DNA from: JAABRE01 sp964413275
GTDB taxonomy: Bacteria > Cyanobacteriota > Cyanobacteriia > Cyanobacteriales > JAABRE01
DNA length: 64,000 nt
NCBI GenBank assembly: GCA_964413275.1
Contig: CAYPSO010000005.1
Coordinates: forward strand, 1 to 64,000
Direction: 5' to 3'
The number at the start of each line of letters is the position of its first letter. The first letter of the stretch is position 1. Under the pieces are notes generated by a model that was not told the DNA's origin, did no database searches, and saw nothing but the letters and a program-made list of their open reading frames with translations. The translations under genes were made by a program, and so were the position numbers. Of the stretch, positions 50,817 to 59,507 are shown one piece after another.

Positions 50817-52781
50817 TTATTTAATATTTTTATATTCAATTATAAATTCATCTGGATCGTCTTGGGGATTTTTTATTTTAATAAATGGAATATTTTTATC
50901 TAACTGCTTAATAGCCATACGAAAATATAATTTGGGAATAAAGCGATCGTAAAAGATATTTTCTATTTTTGAATGAAGTTCTGTAATTTTAATTGGCGAT
51001 TTAACTTCTACAATATCTACAATACTTTGTTGTAATTGTTTAATAGGAGGAGCATAGCCATTGACAACTTTAACTTTCTGTAAAATCGAACAATTATTTA
51101 ACACTTGATACTGACAAACTAATTGTTTTAATTGTTTTAAAGTAATCGGCTCAAATTTAATTACTAAATCTCCAGATAAAGCCTCTTTTGCTAGTTTATA
51201 ATAGGTTTCTAAATATTGTAAATCTTCAATGGTAGGGCGATAATGGGTATATTCTTGTGAATTAGGCTTAAAAATATCACTATAAATATCAAAAGCTTTA
51301 GTACCTTTTGTTCCCACGCCACAGTTTCTAATTAAAAATAAACTTTTACAAAGATTTTTATTAATAGCTATGTCGCAATGATTCATAAGAGTATGAAAAG
51401 ATTTACCATTAGTTTTATTATTCCAAACTATTCCTTTTTTTATACCAGTAACTGAACATTGATAAGTAAAAGATTTACTACTATTAACTCCGGGTAAAAA
51501 TTTAGTATTAATATTTTGTACTTGTATCGCTTCAAAAGCATATCTTAACCTTTCAATGTATTCTTCATCGGAAAATTGAAGCAAATTATTTACTTTTTCC
51601 TGTACTTCAGTAAAGGTATCTTTCCACTTTTTTAAAAAATATATTGGAGGAGGAATAATTATTTCTTCTTTATTTTGAGTAGAAAGTTTCTCTATATATT
51701 CTTGAAATAATTTTCCACCTAAATTTAAAGCTTCACGAAGATTTATTCTCTCACCGGGGGCATTTTCTTCTAATTTACTCTGATGGAGAGGAGCAATGGG
51801 TGATTGTGGTTGAATATTACATTGAAAATGGAGAGGTTTTAAGCGATTAATCCATAATTTTTCTGCTTCTTCAAGAGTAATATCTTCAAGAATAATTGTT
51901 TGATTAATGCGAGCTAAATCTGATTGAATCATTGTTTTTTTATAATCTTGCCAATTTTCTCTAACTGCACTAATTAAAATTAAAAAGTTAATTACTCTTT
52001 CGTTGTGTAAAGTAGTATTAAAATTAAAAACACTGGAAAAAGCTCGCTCAATTTGGTCAAAACATAAAATAATTGGTTTAGTTGCATCAGCTATTCTGCC
52101 AAAATTATTTAAAATTCCCCGTGCAAATTTTTCATTATCTATAGATTTATTAATACCTAAAATACTTAAATCTTCTTCGTCTAAATCTTCTCCTGCTAAC
52201 CATTCACAAGCTAATTCATAGTTATTTGTAGCTAATTCATAAAGGACTCCAAAAAACTTTTTCTCTTCATAAATACCAGAAGGATAAATACTTTTTAACT
52301 CTCTAATAAAAGCTCGTTTTTCTCCTAATAATTTTTGTAACCAATCAGGATTTTTAAATAAAGATAAACCTTTTAACCATAATCGTAATTGAGATTCGTT
52401 TTCTCCTTGGGGAATTTGCATTAAACTGGCAATTGTGTATTGAAGAGTATGTCGCCAAAAATAAGTAGAGTTTTCTATGGGTTGAATATAAACAAAAAAT
52501 GCTTGCTTGTTTAATTGTTGTTTTAAACGACCTAATAAATGACTTTTACCACATCCCGCATCACCTAGGAGTAAGATACTTTTGGTTAGATGTATTGGCT
52601 CTTTTTTGAGTAATTTTAATTGATTTTCAATAGTTTCGATGGCATCTTGATGAATAGAGTTGACATTTTCAATGGCTTGTTTTTCAAACCAAAAGTTACC
52701 ATAGGTGAGATTATCAAAAGGATTAATAATTACTTCTTGTTTATTTTTTAAGTCACTTAAAATTTTGTCTAAGTTTGTCAT
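50817..52781 (-). CDS. Uncharacterised P-loop ATPase (AAA/ORC-like) with C-terminal extension
   Basis: The 654-aa protein has a Walker A motif LLLGDAGCGKSHLLG near residue 75 and Walker B-like ILCFDQIERAF near residue 260, with Asp and Glu in place. The opening INPFDNLTYGNFWFEKQA is followed by the AAA core. The C-terminal ~250 residues contain a Cys-rich stretch and end in a winged-helix-like segment (VDIVEVKSPIKITELHSKIE). I do not recognise a named family. It is 30 bp downstream of a gene for a multi-winged-helix protein, and the two look like an operon. DNA handling, replication or defence are all possible. Confidence 0.6.
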   Translation of the reverse strand: MTNLDKILSDLKNKQEVIINPFDNLTYGNFWFEKQAIENVNSIHQDAIETIENQLKLLKKEPIHLTKSILLLGDAGCGKSHLLGRLKQQLNKQAFFVYIQPIENSTYFWRHTLQYTIASLMQIPQGENESQLRLWLKGLSLFKNPDWLQKLLGEKRAFIRELKSIYPSGIYEEKKFFGVLYELATNNYELACEWLAGEDLDEEDLSILGINKSIDNEKFARGILNNFGRIADATKPIILCFDQIERAFSSVFNFNTTLHNERVINFLILISAVRENWQDYKKTMIQSDLARINQTIILEDITLEEAEKLWINRLKPLHFQCNIQPQSPIAPLHQSKLEENAPGERINLREALNLGGKLFQEYIEKLSTQNKEEIIIPPPIYFLKKWKDTFTEVQEKVNNLLQFSDEEYIERLRYAFEAIQVQNINTKFLPGVNSSKSFTYQCSVTGIKKGIVWNNKTNGKSFHTLMNHCDIAINKNLCKSLFLIRNCGVGTKGTKAFDIYSDIFKPNSQEYTHYRPTIEDLQYLETYYKLAKEALSGDLVIKFEPITLKQLKQLVCQYQVLNNCSILQKVKVVNGYAPPIKQLQQSIVDIVEVKSPIKITELHSKIENIFYDRFIPKLYFRMAIKQLDKNIPFIKIKNPQDDPDEFIIEYKNIK

Positions 52782-52811
52782 ATTTTTTAACCTGATTGAA
52801 TTTTATTGTGA

Positions 52812-53672
52812 TTATTTAACTATTAAATAAAAAATAGAGCCACCAACTTGTTGAGGAATACCTGCGTTATATTCTTCAGAAGTATATTTTGAACCATCAA
52901 CTAAACGACTCATAGATAATTTATTTTGTTTTTGTAAGCTATATAAAATGTTATCTAGTTCTTGTCTAGTTAGTATAGACTTATATTTATTTCTTAGATG
53001 AAATATTGGTAAGTAATTATCAGTATTTAATTCTTGATCTAGTTTGATAATTGTTTCTAAAATTTCTCGCTCATTCGGCTGCGCTTGATTATTATCTGTT
53101 GTTAGTTTGTCATCGACAATAGTTGAGTGTTGATTAGATTTTGATTCTAATTTTATTTTTTCTCTAAAATATTTACGAATAAAAATTAAATAATTATTCA
53201 GTAATTGTTTAGATAAATTAATATTACCTATTCCTTCAGTTAAAAATTCTTGAGCTAAAAATTCTTCTCCTTCTGAAGTTAGCCATATTTGTGTAATTTG
53301 TTTTTCGGCAATAATTATCAATTCTTTTTCTAATAATTTTCCTATTAATTCATTACGCTTGGATGCTGGTTTGAGGTTTATTTCACTAGGCTTAACTACC
53401 GAAACAAAACAAGATTCTAACACCTTAACTTCTAAATCATTTAATTGCTCAATTATATTTTTCTTTTTAAGAAAATCTTTTCCATTATTTGTAATCTTTA
53501 TTTTTAGGATTTGTTCTTCAATTTCAATATATTGGCGATTAAATAGCTGTTCGCATAAATTACGAGTAACGTTAACTGTAGTTTTATCATTTGGTTTAAC
53601 TTCACTAATTTTACCTCGATAATTTTCCTTATTTAATAGCTTTAATAAGATTTTTAATTCTTTTATATCCAT
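52812..53672 (-). CDS. Uncharacterised multi-winged-helix-like protein, partner of the ATPase
   Basis: The 286-aa protein appears to be built of repeated helix-turn-helix modules: residues ~1-70 (TRNLCEQLFNRQYIEI...ITNNGKDFL), ~75-140 (KRNELIGKLLEKELIII...LTSEGEEFLAQE) and ~205-285 (RQELDNILYSLQKQNKLSMS). The first two modules share the pattern LxxxxxIxI...xITxxGxxFL, which argues for an internal duplication. A low-complexity linker lies at ~185-205. It probably binds DNA. It lies upstream of the ATPase gene with 30 bp between them, and downstream of the PAP/fibrillin gene by ~70 bp. No named family is recognised. Confidence 0.55.
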   Translation of the reverse strand: MDIKELKILLKLLNKENYRGKISEVKPNDKTTVNVTRNLCEQLFNRQYIEIEEQILKIKITNNGKDFLKKKNIIEQLNDLEVKVLESCFVSVVKPSEINLKPASKRNELIGKLLEKELIIIAEKQITQIWLTSEGEEFLAQEFLTEGIGNINLSKQLLNNYLIFIRKYFREKIKLESKSNQHSTIVDDKLTTDNNQAQPNEREILETIIKLDQELNTDNYLPIFHLRNKYKSILTRQELDNILYSLQKQNKLSMSRLVDGSKYTSEEYNAGIPQQVGGSIFYLIVK

Positions 53673-53741
53673 ATTTTTCCTACATATTTATATAGCAATA
53701 TTATTTTGGTTATAAACATATAAAAAGTAAAACAATCTACT

Positions 53742-54470
53742 TTATTTACGTTCACAAACTAGAATTGTTCCTTTTTCTCCCCAAGTAATCCTTAATTCTT
53801 CATCTAAATATAGAATTTCTAAACTACCTTGAGGCGATCGCTTCATTTCAAAAAATATTTTTCCTGTTTCTCGATCCATGCCTTGATTAGGAACTAAACC
53901 AAACATAAATTTTAAAAATAGAAAACTTAATTTATCTTTTAAACTTTGTTTTTCAACTATTTTTTGATTAGAAAAAATCTCTTGCCAAATTCTAATATCT
54001 GTATTCTCTTGAGGCTCTAAAGTACCTCCAGTAAATTTAACTTTGATATTATTATTTTCACCTGATTCACAAACTCCTAAATTACGAACTATACCTTTAA
54101 CTTGAGGATAATTATTATCTATAGTAGTAAATTCCACTACTATATCATGGGTACGTTGTTCTGTATGATTAATGGGAAAAACTGGTTGATAAACTTGGTC
54201 TATTACTAATTTTAATCCCGTAGGTTTAAACATATTAAAAGCTAATCTTCCCAAGGTATAACTAAATTTACCATCTGCTAATTTTTCACCTTGAGGAAAA
54301 CTAGGTGCGCTAATTAATAACCAATTTCCATCTAATAATTTTTCCTTATATTTTGATGATTGAAAATCAGCTAATTGATTAATAACTTTCATGACAGCAG
54401 GATTTTTTGCATCACCATCATATTTTTTTAATACTTCTCTTAACTGAGTTTTAACTATTTGTTTATCCAT
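53742..54470 (-). CDS. PAP/fibrillin family protein
   Basis: The 242-aa protein fits the plastid-lipid-associated protein/fibrillin family: LLDGNWLLISAPSFPQGEK in the N-terminal third, a beta-rich lipocalin-like middle, and the conserved C-terminal ILYLDEELRITWGEKGTILVCER. Members bind thylakoid-associated lipids or plastoglobule contents and protect photosystem II from photodamage. There is no signal peptide, so it works from the cytosolic face. Its ATG lies 8 bp after the end of dusB, so the two are co-transcribed. The functional link to tRNA modification is probably incidental. Confidence 0.88.
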   Translation of the reverse strand: MDKQIVKTQLREVLKKYDGDAKNPAVMKVINQLADFQSSKYKEKLLDGNWLLISAPSFPQGEKLADGKFSYTLGRLAFNMFKPTGLKLVIDQVYQPVFPINHTEQRTHDIVVEFTTIDNNYPQVKGIVRNLGVCESGENNNIKVKFTGGTLEPQENTDIRIWQEIFSNQKIVEKQSLKDKLSFLFLKFMFGLVPNQGMDRETGKIFFEMKRSPQGSLEILYLDEELRITWGEKGTILVCERK

Positions 54471-54478
54471 AATTATTG

Positions 54479-55489
54479 TTAATTATTTACTTGAATAATC
54501 GCTTCATCTAATAAATTTAATCCTTCTTCTAAGGTATTAACTTGAAACATTTTATCTCGTAATTCGGCAGCACCTGCAAAACCTTTACAATACCAAGCCA
54601 TTTGTTTGCGAGATTGGATAATTCCTTTAAAACCTTTATACAAAAATAAACCTTGTAAATGTTCTTTAGCGCATTCTAAAATTTGCCCAGATGTAGGTTG
54701 AGATAATTTTTTTCCAGTTTTAAAAAAATGGTCAATTTCTCCTACTAAAAAAGGATAACCTAAAGTGCCTCGACTGCACATTACGCCATCTGCATTAGTT
54801 ATTTCTAAACATTTTATTGCTGCATCTACAGAAAAAATATCACCATTAGCAATCACTGGAATAGTGAGAATTTCCTTAACTTTAGCAATCCATTCCCAAT
54901 TTGCCAAACCATTGTATCCTTGTGCGCGGGTACGTCCATGCAAAGTTAGCATCGCAGCCCCCGCATTTTGCATTCTTTTAGCAAAATCAAGAATATTTAT
55001 TTCACTTTCATCCCAACCAAGGCGAGTTTTAACAGTGACAGGCACTTCTACCGATTGCACCACTTTTTTAACGATTGCTTCGGCAACTTCTGGCTGTCTT
55101 AAAAGGGAGCTTCCCCCACCTTTTTTAGTAATTTTATTCACCGGGCAACCCATATTAATATCTACGGTTTTTGCCCCTTCTAAAACTGCTTTTAAGGCTG
55201 CTTCTCCCATAAAATCAGGGCGACAATCAAATAATTGAATACTTATGGGTTGTTCATTGGGTGCAATTTCCATAATTCTGGGAATTTCTTGGAGATGGTG
55301 AATTTCCTTAGCACTTACCATTTCTGTATAAAGCATAGATTCTGGGGCATATTTACGTACTAAACGGCGAAAGACTAAATCTGTTACACCGGATAGGGGC
55401 GATTGTAAAACTCGACTATTAATTTCAACTGAACCAATTTTTAAAGGTTGAGATAATTTCTTTTTTAATTGAGAAGATAAACTAGGCAT
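54479..55489 (-). CDS. dusB: tRNA-dihydrouridine synthase (DusB/NifR3 type)
   Basis: Dus enzymes reduce uridine to dihydrouridine in the tRNA D-loop using FMN and NADPH. The 336-aa protein is a TIM barrel with QSPLSGVTDLVFRRLV, the flavin and substrate loop DINMGCPVNKITKKGGGSSLL containing the catalytic Cys, VTVKTRLGWDE, LTLHGRTRAQGYNG, VIANGDI and VMCSRGTLGYPFL. The C-terminal helical domain (KQMAWYCKGFAGAAELR) binds tRNA. It is the first gene of a pair with the PAP/fibrillin gene. The N-terminal start at 55489 gives normal length. Confidence 0.92.
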   Translation of the reverse strand: MPSLSSQLKKKLSQPLKIGSVEINSRVLQSPLSGVTDLVFRRLVRKYAPESMLYTEMVSAKEIHHLQEIPRIMEIAPNEQPISIQLFDCRPDFMGEAALKAVLEGAKTVDINMGCPVNKITKKGGGSSLLRQPEVAEAIVKKVVQSVEVPVTVKTRLGWDESEINILDFAKRMQNAGAAMLTLHGRTRAQGYNGLANWEWIAKVKEILTIPVIANGDIFSVDAAIKCLEITNADGVMCSRGTLGYPFLVGEIDHFFKTGKKLSQPTSGQILECAKEHLQGLFLYKGFKGIIQSRKQMAWYCKGFAGAAELRDKMFQVNTLEEGLNLLDEAIIQVNN

Positions 55490-55615
55490 ATTATTTTAAA
55501 TAGATTTTTTCTCATTATTTATTTTAATTCTTTTATTAAAATTTTATAAATTTATTAGTTTCACAGAAAAATAATTATAAAATAGTAGTCAATTAAAGTA
55601 ACAAAAATATTTTTT

Positions 55616-56056
55616 ATGAGTACATCAGAATCTAAACTTTCCAAATTAGAAAATTACCATCAGCAACTAATTGATAAATTTAATTTAAAAAATACAGAAT
55701 TAATCTTGTCTGATAATTTTAGAATGTCAGAAGTTCTTAGGGATTTTTTAGCCCCAGAATTAGATGATGAAAATGATAGTAATTTAATTGATTTTTATAT
55801 TAAATTAGGTATAATTGGTTGGAATACATCTTTTTATAGTAAAAAAGAACAAAGACAAATTATTGATGAAATGATTAATGATTTAGAACTAAATCGCAAA
55901 GCTGGTGAAGGAGCTCAAGAATTAATTAGTTTTTTACAGAAATTAATTATTAGGCGTAAACGCTATTTTTCTGCTTTTAAAATAATTATTCTCGATTATG
56001 AACTAGAAGAAAAAATAGATCAGTTTAATTTGCGTGTTTTTTCTGCACCAATATAA
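55616..56056 (+). CDS. Small soluble hypothetical protein
   Basis: The 146-aa protein is helical and charged, with no membrane segment. Recognisable stretches are SKLENYHQQLIDKFNLKNTE, FLAPELDDENDSNLIDFYIK and IGWNTSFYSKKEQRQIIDEM. I recall similar short proteins in cyanobacteria only, without known function. The ATG at 55616 is plausible. Directly after the stop codon the DNA passes into the composite heptamer repeat at 56077. It is divergent from dusB. Confidence 0.55.
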   Translation: MSTSESKLSKLENYHQQLIDKFNLKNTELILSDNFRMSEVLRDFLAPELDDENDSNLIDFYIKLGIIGWNTSFYSKKEQRQIIDEMINDLELNRKAGEGAQELISFLQKLIIRRKRYFSAFKIIILDYELEEKIDQFNLRVFSAPI

Positions 56057-56076
56057 GATTAGTCAGTAGTTATTAC

Positions 56077-56509
56077 TCAGGAGGAAGAGGGGGAAGAGAA
56101 AGGTAGGAGGTAAGAGGTAAGAGGTAAGAGGTAGGAGGTAAGAGGTAAGAGGTAAGAGGTAGGAGGTAANNNNNNNNNNNNNNNNNNNNNNNNNNNNNNN
56201 NNNNNNNNNNNNNNNNNNNNNNNNNNNNNNNNNNNNNNNNNNNNNNNNNNNNNNNNNNNNNNNNNNNNNAGGTAAGAGGTAAGAGGTAGGAGGTAAGAGG
56301 TAAGAGGTAAGAGGTAGGAGGTAAGAGGTAGGAGGTAAGAGGTAAGAGGTAAGAGGTAAGAGGTAGGAGGTAAGAGGTAATAGGTAGGAGGTAGGAGGTA
56401 AGAGGTAAGAGGTAAGAGGTAGGAGGTAATAGGTAATAGGTAAGAGGTAGGAGGTAATCGCTAATCGCTAATCGCTAATTGCTAACTGCTAACTGCTAAT
56501 TGCTAACTG
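56077..56509. repeat. Composite heptamer repeat array A
   Basis: The array starts with a purine-rich lead (TCAGGAGGAAGAGG and GGGAAGAGAAA), continues with many AGGTAAG and AGGTAGG units, then switches at AGGTAATCGCTAA to AATCGCT, AATTGCT and AACTGCT units. It ends in the stop codon region of argF. A 100-N gap lies inside it. Array B at 59160-59507 has the same three-part order in the opposite orientation. Units are 7 bp long, the style known in cyanobacteria as short tandemly repeated repetitive sequences. Confidence 0.92.
56170..56269. other. Assembly gap of 100 N within array A
   Basis: Exactly 100 unknown bases interrupt the AGGTAAG array. The round number indicates a scaffold gap of undetermined true length, caused by the repeat. 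Array A may be longer or shorter than shown. Confidence 0.95.
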
Positions 56510-57433
56510 CTAACTAACTGCCCCTAATAAACTAGCCATTAAAGCTTTTTGGGCGTGCATTCTATTTTCTGCTTCATCCCATACTTTAGATTGTTTTCCT
56601 TCTATTACTGAATCAGTAATTTCCTCTCCTCTATGGGCAGGTAAGCAGTGCAAGACGATAGCTTCTGCATCAGCATGGCTTAATAATTTGTCATTGATTT
56701 GATATGGCTCAAAAATAGGAATCCTTGACTGTGCTAAATCTTCTTGCCCCATACTAGCCCAAACATCTGTATAAAGGATTTGTGCACCTTTAACAGCTTC
56801 AATTGGCTCAGTTGTAATCATGATTTTAGCATTTTGAGTAGCCAGTTTTTCTGCTTGTTCAACAATTTGAGGATTTGGTTGATAATCTTTTGGGGTGGCG
56901 ATATTAACATTCATCCCCATTTGTACGCCACCTAATAATAAAGAATGAGCAACATTATTGCCGTCTCCTAAATAAGTTAAGGTCAGTCCAGATAGCTTAC
57001 CAAAAGTTTCTTGAATAGTTAACAAATCTGCTAAAATTTGACAGGGATGCTCTAAATCTGTGAGGGCATTAATAATAGGAATATCTGAATAATCAGCAAA
57101 AGTTTCTAAATCTTTTTGTTCAAAAGTACGAATAGCTAAAATATCTAAATAACGATTTAATACTCTGGCTGTATCTATTAATGGCTCACCTCTGCCCACT
57201 TGGGTACGACTAGGATTAAGATCGATGACTTGGCCACCTAATTGATACATCGCTACACTAAAAGAAACTCTAGTACGAGTAGATGCTTTATAAAATAATA
57301 GTCCTAAGACCTTATTACAGGTAATTGATAATTCTTGTTTTTTTAAGGCTGAGGCTAATGTTAATAATTCTTTAATTTCTTGACTATTTAAGTCTGCTAT
57401 GCTAAGTAAATCTCTTCCTTTTAAATTACTCAT
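56510..57433 (-). CDS. argF: Ornithine carbamoyltransferase
   Basis: ArgF makes citrulline from ornithine and carbamoyl phosphate in arginine synthesis. The protein (307 aa) has the carbamoyl-phosphate loop KASTRTRVSFSVAMYQLGG near residue 50, the LEHPCQILADLLT segment, TYLGDGNNVAHSLLLG and the ornithine-site VLHCLPAHRGEEI. The frame opens at 57448, but ATG 57433 (MSNLKGRDLL) is the expected start. The last residues (GAVS) and the stop codon come from heptamer array A, so the repeat reaches into the coding end. It is divergent from the DUF1400 hydrolase gene. Confidence 0.96.
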   Translation of the reverse strand: MSNLKGRDLLSIADLNSQEIKELLTLASALKKQELSITCNKVLGLLFYKASTRTRVSFSVAMYQLGGQVIDLNPSRTQVGRGEPLIDTARVLNRYLDILAIRTFEQKDLETFADYSDIPIINALTDLEHPCQILADLLTIQETFGKLSGLTLTYLGDGNNVAHSLLLGGVQMGMNVNIATPKDYQPNPQIVEQAEKLATQNAKIMITTEPIEAVKGAQILYTDVWASMGQEDLAQSRIPIFEPYQINDKLLSHADAEAIVLHCLPAHRGEEITDSVIEGKQSKVWDEAENRMHAQKALMASLLGAVS

Positions 57434-57546
57434 AACTATATTCCCCAAATATTAAAAAGTGAAAGTATAATTATATCTATTTGTTTGATTTTGTCTTTGA
57501 TCTCTTTTCAGATTTATTAAAATTTACTAACAAATGATTTATTAAC

Positions 57547-59166
57547 TTGATTACTATGCGCTCTATCCCTAAGACATTATCTCTGAGTTTATTTCTCAGT
57601 AAACTGACGATTATTGCTTGTTCTATGGGCATTAATTTTAAAAGTTTCCCTGTTATTGCCGCCGAAAAAATTATTTTACAATATGGCCAGTTGGAATTTA
57701 CTCTTGCAGTGAAAAGTCTGGAAACCTATACAAAAACAGGTAAAATTGAGAGAGACTTAGCTAATTATACTAAAGATTTAACAGAAGAACAATTAAAAAA
57801 ATTACAAACTGTTTTACAAACTAAGAGTGATTTAGATTCTGTTACTTTAGCTAATTTTCTTAAAACTCCCCAAGGAGAAATTATTCTTAAAAAATTAGGA
57901 GAAGTTATTAAAACTAATACTCGCAGAAATGGCTTTTATGGGATACGATCTGCTTTGATTTTAGCAGCAATCGATGAAGAAGGCCTCACGCCCCTCAACA
58001 TTCTCAAAAAATTCCCTACTTCTGAAATTAGAATTTCTTCCCAAGAAGGTTTAGAAATTTTCAATTTAGTTACCAATACCATTAATGATACCAATAAAGC
58101 GATCGCTTCAATTGAATCACAGGCTCAATCAGAAATTCAGCAAGAAGAAACACTTCTTTATGCCCTTAATACCGATTTGCGTGAAAAAGGAAATGTTAAT
58201 TTTTTTAAACAAAGCTTAAACTTGAAAGACAAAAAACGCGATCGCCTTGTACCAGTAGATTTATATCAACCTGAAACCAAAAAAGCTCCCTTAGTCGTCA
58301 TATCTCACGGTTTAGGCTCCGATCGCACCACGTTTGCCTATTTAGCCAAACATTTAGCCTCATGGGGTTTTGCCGTTGCGGTGGTAGAGCATCCGGGTAG
58401 TAACTCAGAACAAGTTAAGGCCTTATTAAATGGTTTAGGTAATAAGGCAATACCTCCCCAAGAAATGATAGATCGACCTTTAGACATAAAATTTGTCCTA
58501 GATGAATTAGAGGATCTTTACAATCAGGAAATTAATACCAAACAAGTCGGTGTTATCGGACAATCTTTTGGGGCTTATACCAGTTTAGCCTTAGCTGGTG
58601 CTAAATTAAATTGGGATAAATTAAAGAAAAATTGTCAAATTGATAATAATAAAAACTTTAACGGCTCTTTATTGTTACAGTGTATAGTTTTAAAACTGCC
58701 AGAACAGGAATATGACTTAAAGGATGAGAGGATAGTCGGGGCAATTGCGATTAACCCTTTAACTAGCTCTATTTTTGGTGAAGATAATTTGAGTAAAATC
58801 AAGATTCCAGTAATGATTATGTCTGGGAGTAACGACACAGTAACACCCGCATTACCAGAACAAATCATACCTTTTACCTGGCTAACTAATCCTGATAAAT
58901 ATTTGGTATTGATGGAAGGAGGAACTCATTTTTCTACCTTACACGAATCTTCCGGCAGTATTCCAGTTCCTGCCGATGTTATTGGGCCAAATCCCCAAAT
59001 AGGTCAAGAATATGTTAAAGCTTTGAGTTTAGCTTTTTTTCAGACATATATAGTCAAAAATTCTAGCTATCAAGAATATCTTAAAGCTAACTATGCTGAA
59101 TTTCTCAGTCAACCTTCCATACCTTTAAACCTAGTTACCTCTCTGAAAAAAGATGTTAGCAATTAG
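57547..59166 (+). CDS. DUF1400-containing alpha/beta hydrolase
   Basis: The 539-aa protein has a signal segment (~12-35), an N-terminal helical DUF1400 domain (~40-190; AEKIILQYGQLEFTLAVKSL at its start) and a C-terminal alpha/beta-hydrolase. Hydrolase motifs are VVISHGLGSDRTTFAYLAKH (oxyanion region), the nucleophile Ser in GVIGQSFGAYTSLALAG, acid in SGSNDTVTP and His in GGTHFSTL. This combination is typical of cyanobacterial exported hydrolases related to dienelactone hydrolase and PAF acetylhydrolase; the substrate is unknown. The last residues (VSN) and the stop codon are supplied by heptamer array B. Confidence 0.88.
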   Translation: MITMRSIPKTLSLSLFLSKLTIIACSMGINFKSFPVIAAEKIILQYGQLEFTLAVKSLETYTKTGKIERDLANYTKDLTEEQLKKLQTVLQTKSDLDSVTLANFLKTPQGEIILKKLGEVIKTNTRRNGFYGIRSALILAAIDEEGLTPLNILKKFPTSEIRISSQEGLEIFNLVTNTINDTNKAIASIESQAQSEIQQEETLLYALNTDLREKGNVNFFKQSLNLKDKKRDRLVPVDLYQPETKKAPLVVISHGLGSDRTTFAYLAKHLASWGFAVAVVEHPGSNSEQVKALLNGLGNKAIPPQEMIDRPLDIKFVLDELEDLYNQEINTKQVGVIGQSFGAYTSLALAGAKLNWDKLKKNCQIDNNKNFNGSLLLQCIVLKLPEQEYDLKDERIVGAIAINPLTSSIFGEDNLSKIKIPVMIMSGSNDTVTPALPEQIIPFTWLTNPDKYLVLMEGGTHFSTLHESSGSIPVPADVIGPNPQIGQEYVKALSLAFFQTYIVKNSSYQEYLKANYAEFLSQPSIPLNLVTSLKKDVSN

Positions 59167-59507
59167 CAATTAGCGGTTAGCGGTTAGCGGTTAGCGATTA
59201 GCGATTAGCGATTAGCGATTAGCAATTAGCGATTACCGGTTAGCAATTAGCGATTAGCGATTAGCAATTAGCGATTACCGGTTAGCGATTAGCGGTTAGC
59301 GATTAGCGGTTAGCGATTAGCGGTTAGCGATTAGCGGTTAGCGGTTAGCGATTAGCGGTTAGCGATTAGCGATTAGCGATTAGCGGTTAGCGATTAGCGG
59401 TTAGCGGTTAGCGGTTAGCGATTAGCAATTAGCGGTTAGCGATTACCTATTACCTTTTACCTCTTACCTTTTACCTCTTACTTCTCTCTTCCCTCTCTTC
59501 CTCCTGA
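59160..59507. repeat. Composite heptamer repeat array B (inverted copy of array A type)
   Basis: About 40 units of AGCGATT, AGCGGTT and AGCAATT are followed by ACCTTTT and ACCTCTT units, then the pyrimidine-rich complement of the purine lead seen in array A. Read in reverse complement, the order and the junction (AGGTAATCGCTAA) match array A. It supplies the stop of the hydrolase on its left and the last ~12 codons plus stop of sdhB on its right. Confidence 0.92.

Noticed and set aside
56077..56509. Regularly repeated units that might be a CRISPR array
   Set aside because: Units are 7 bp and directly adjoining with no unique spacers; no cas gene is near. They are tandem heptamer repeats.
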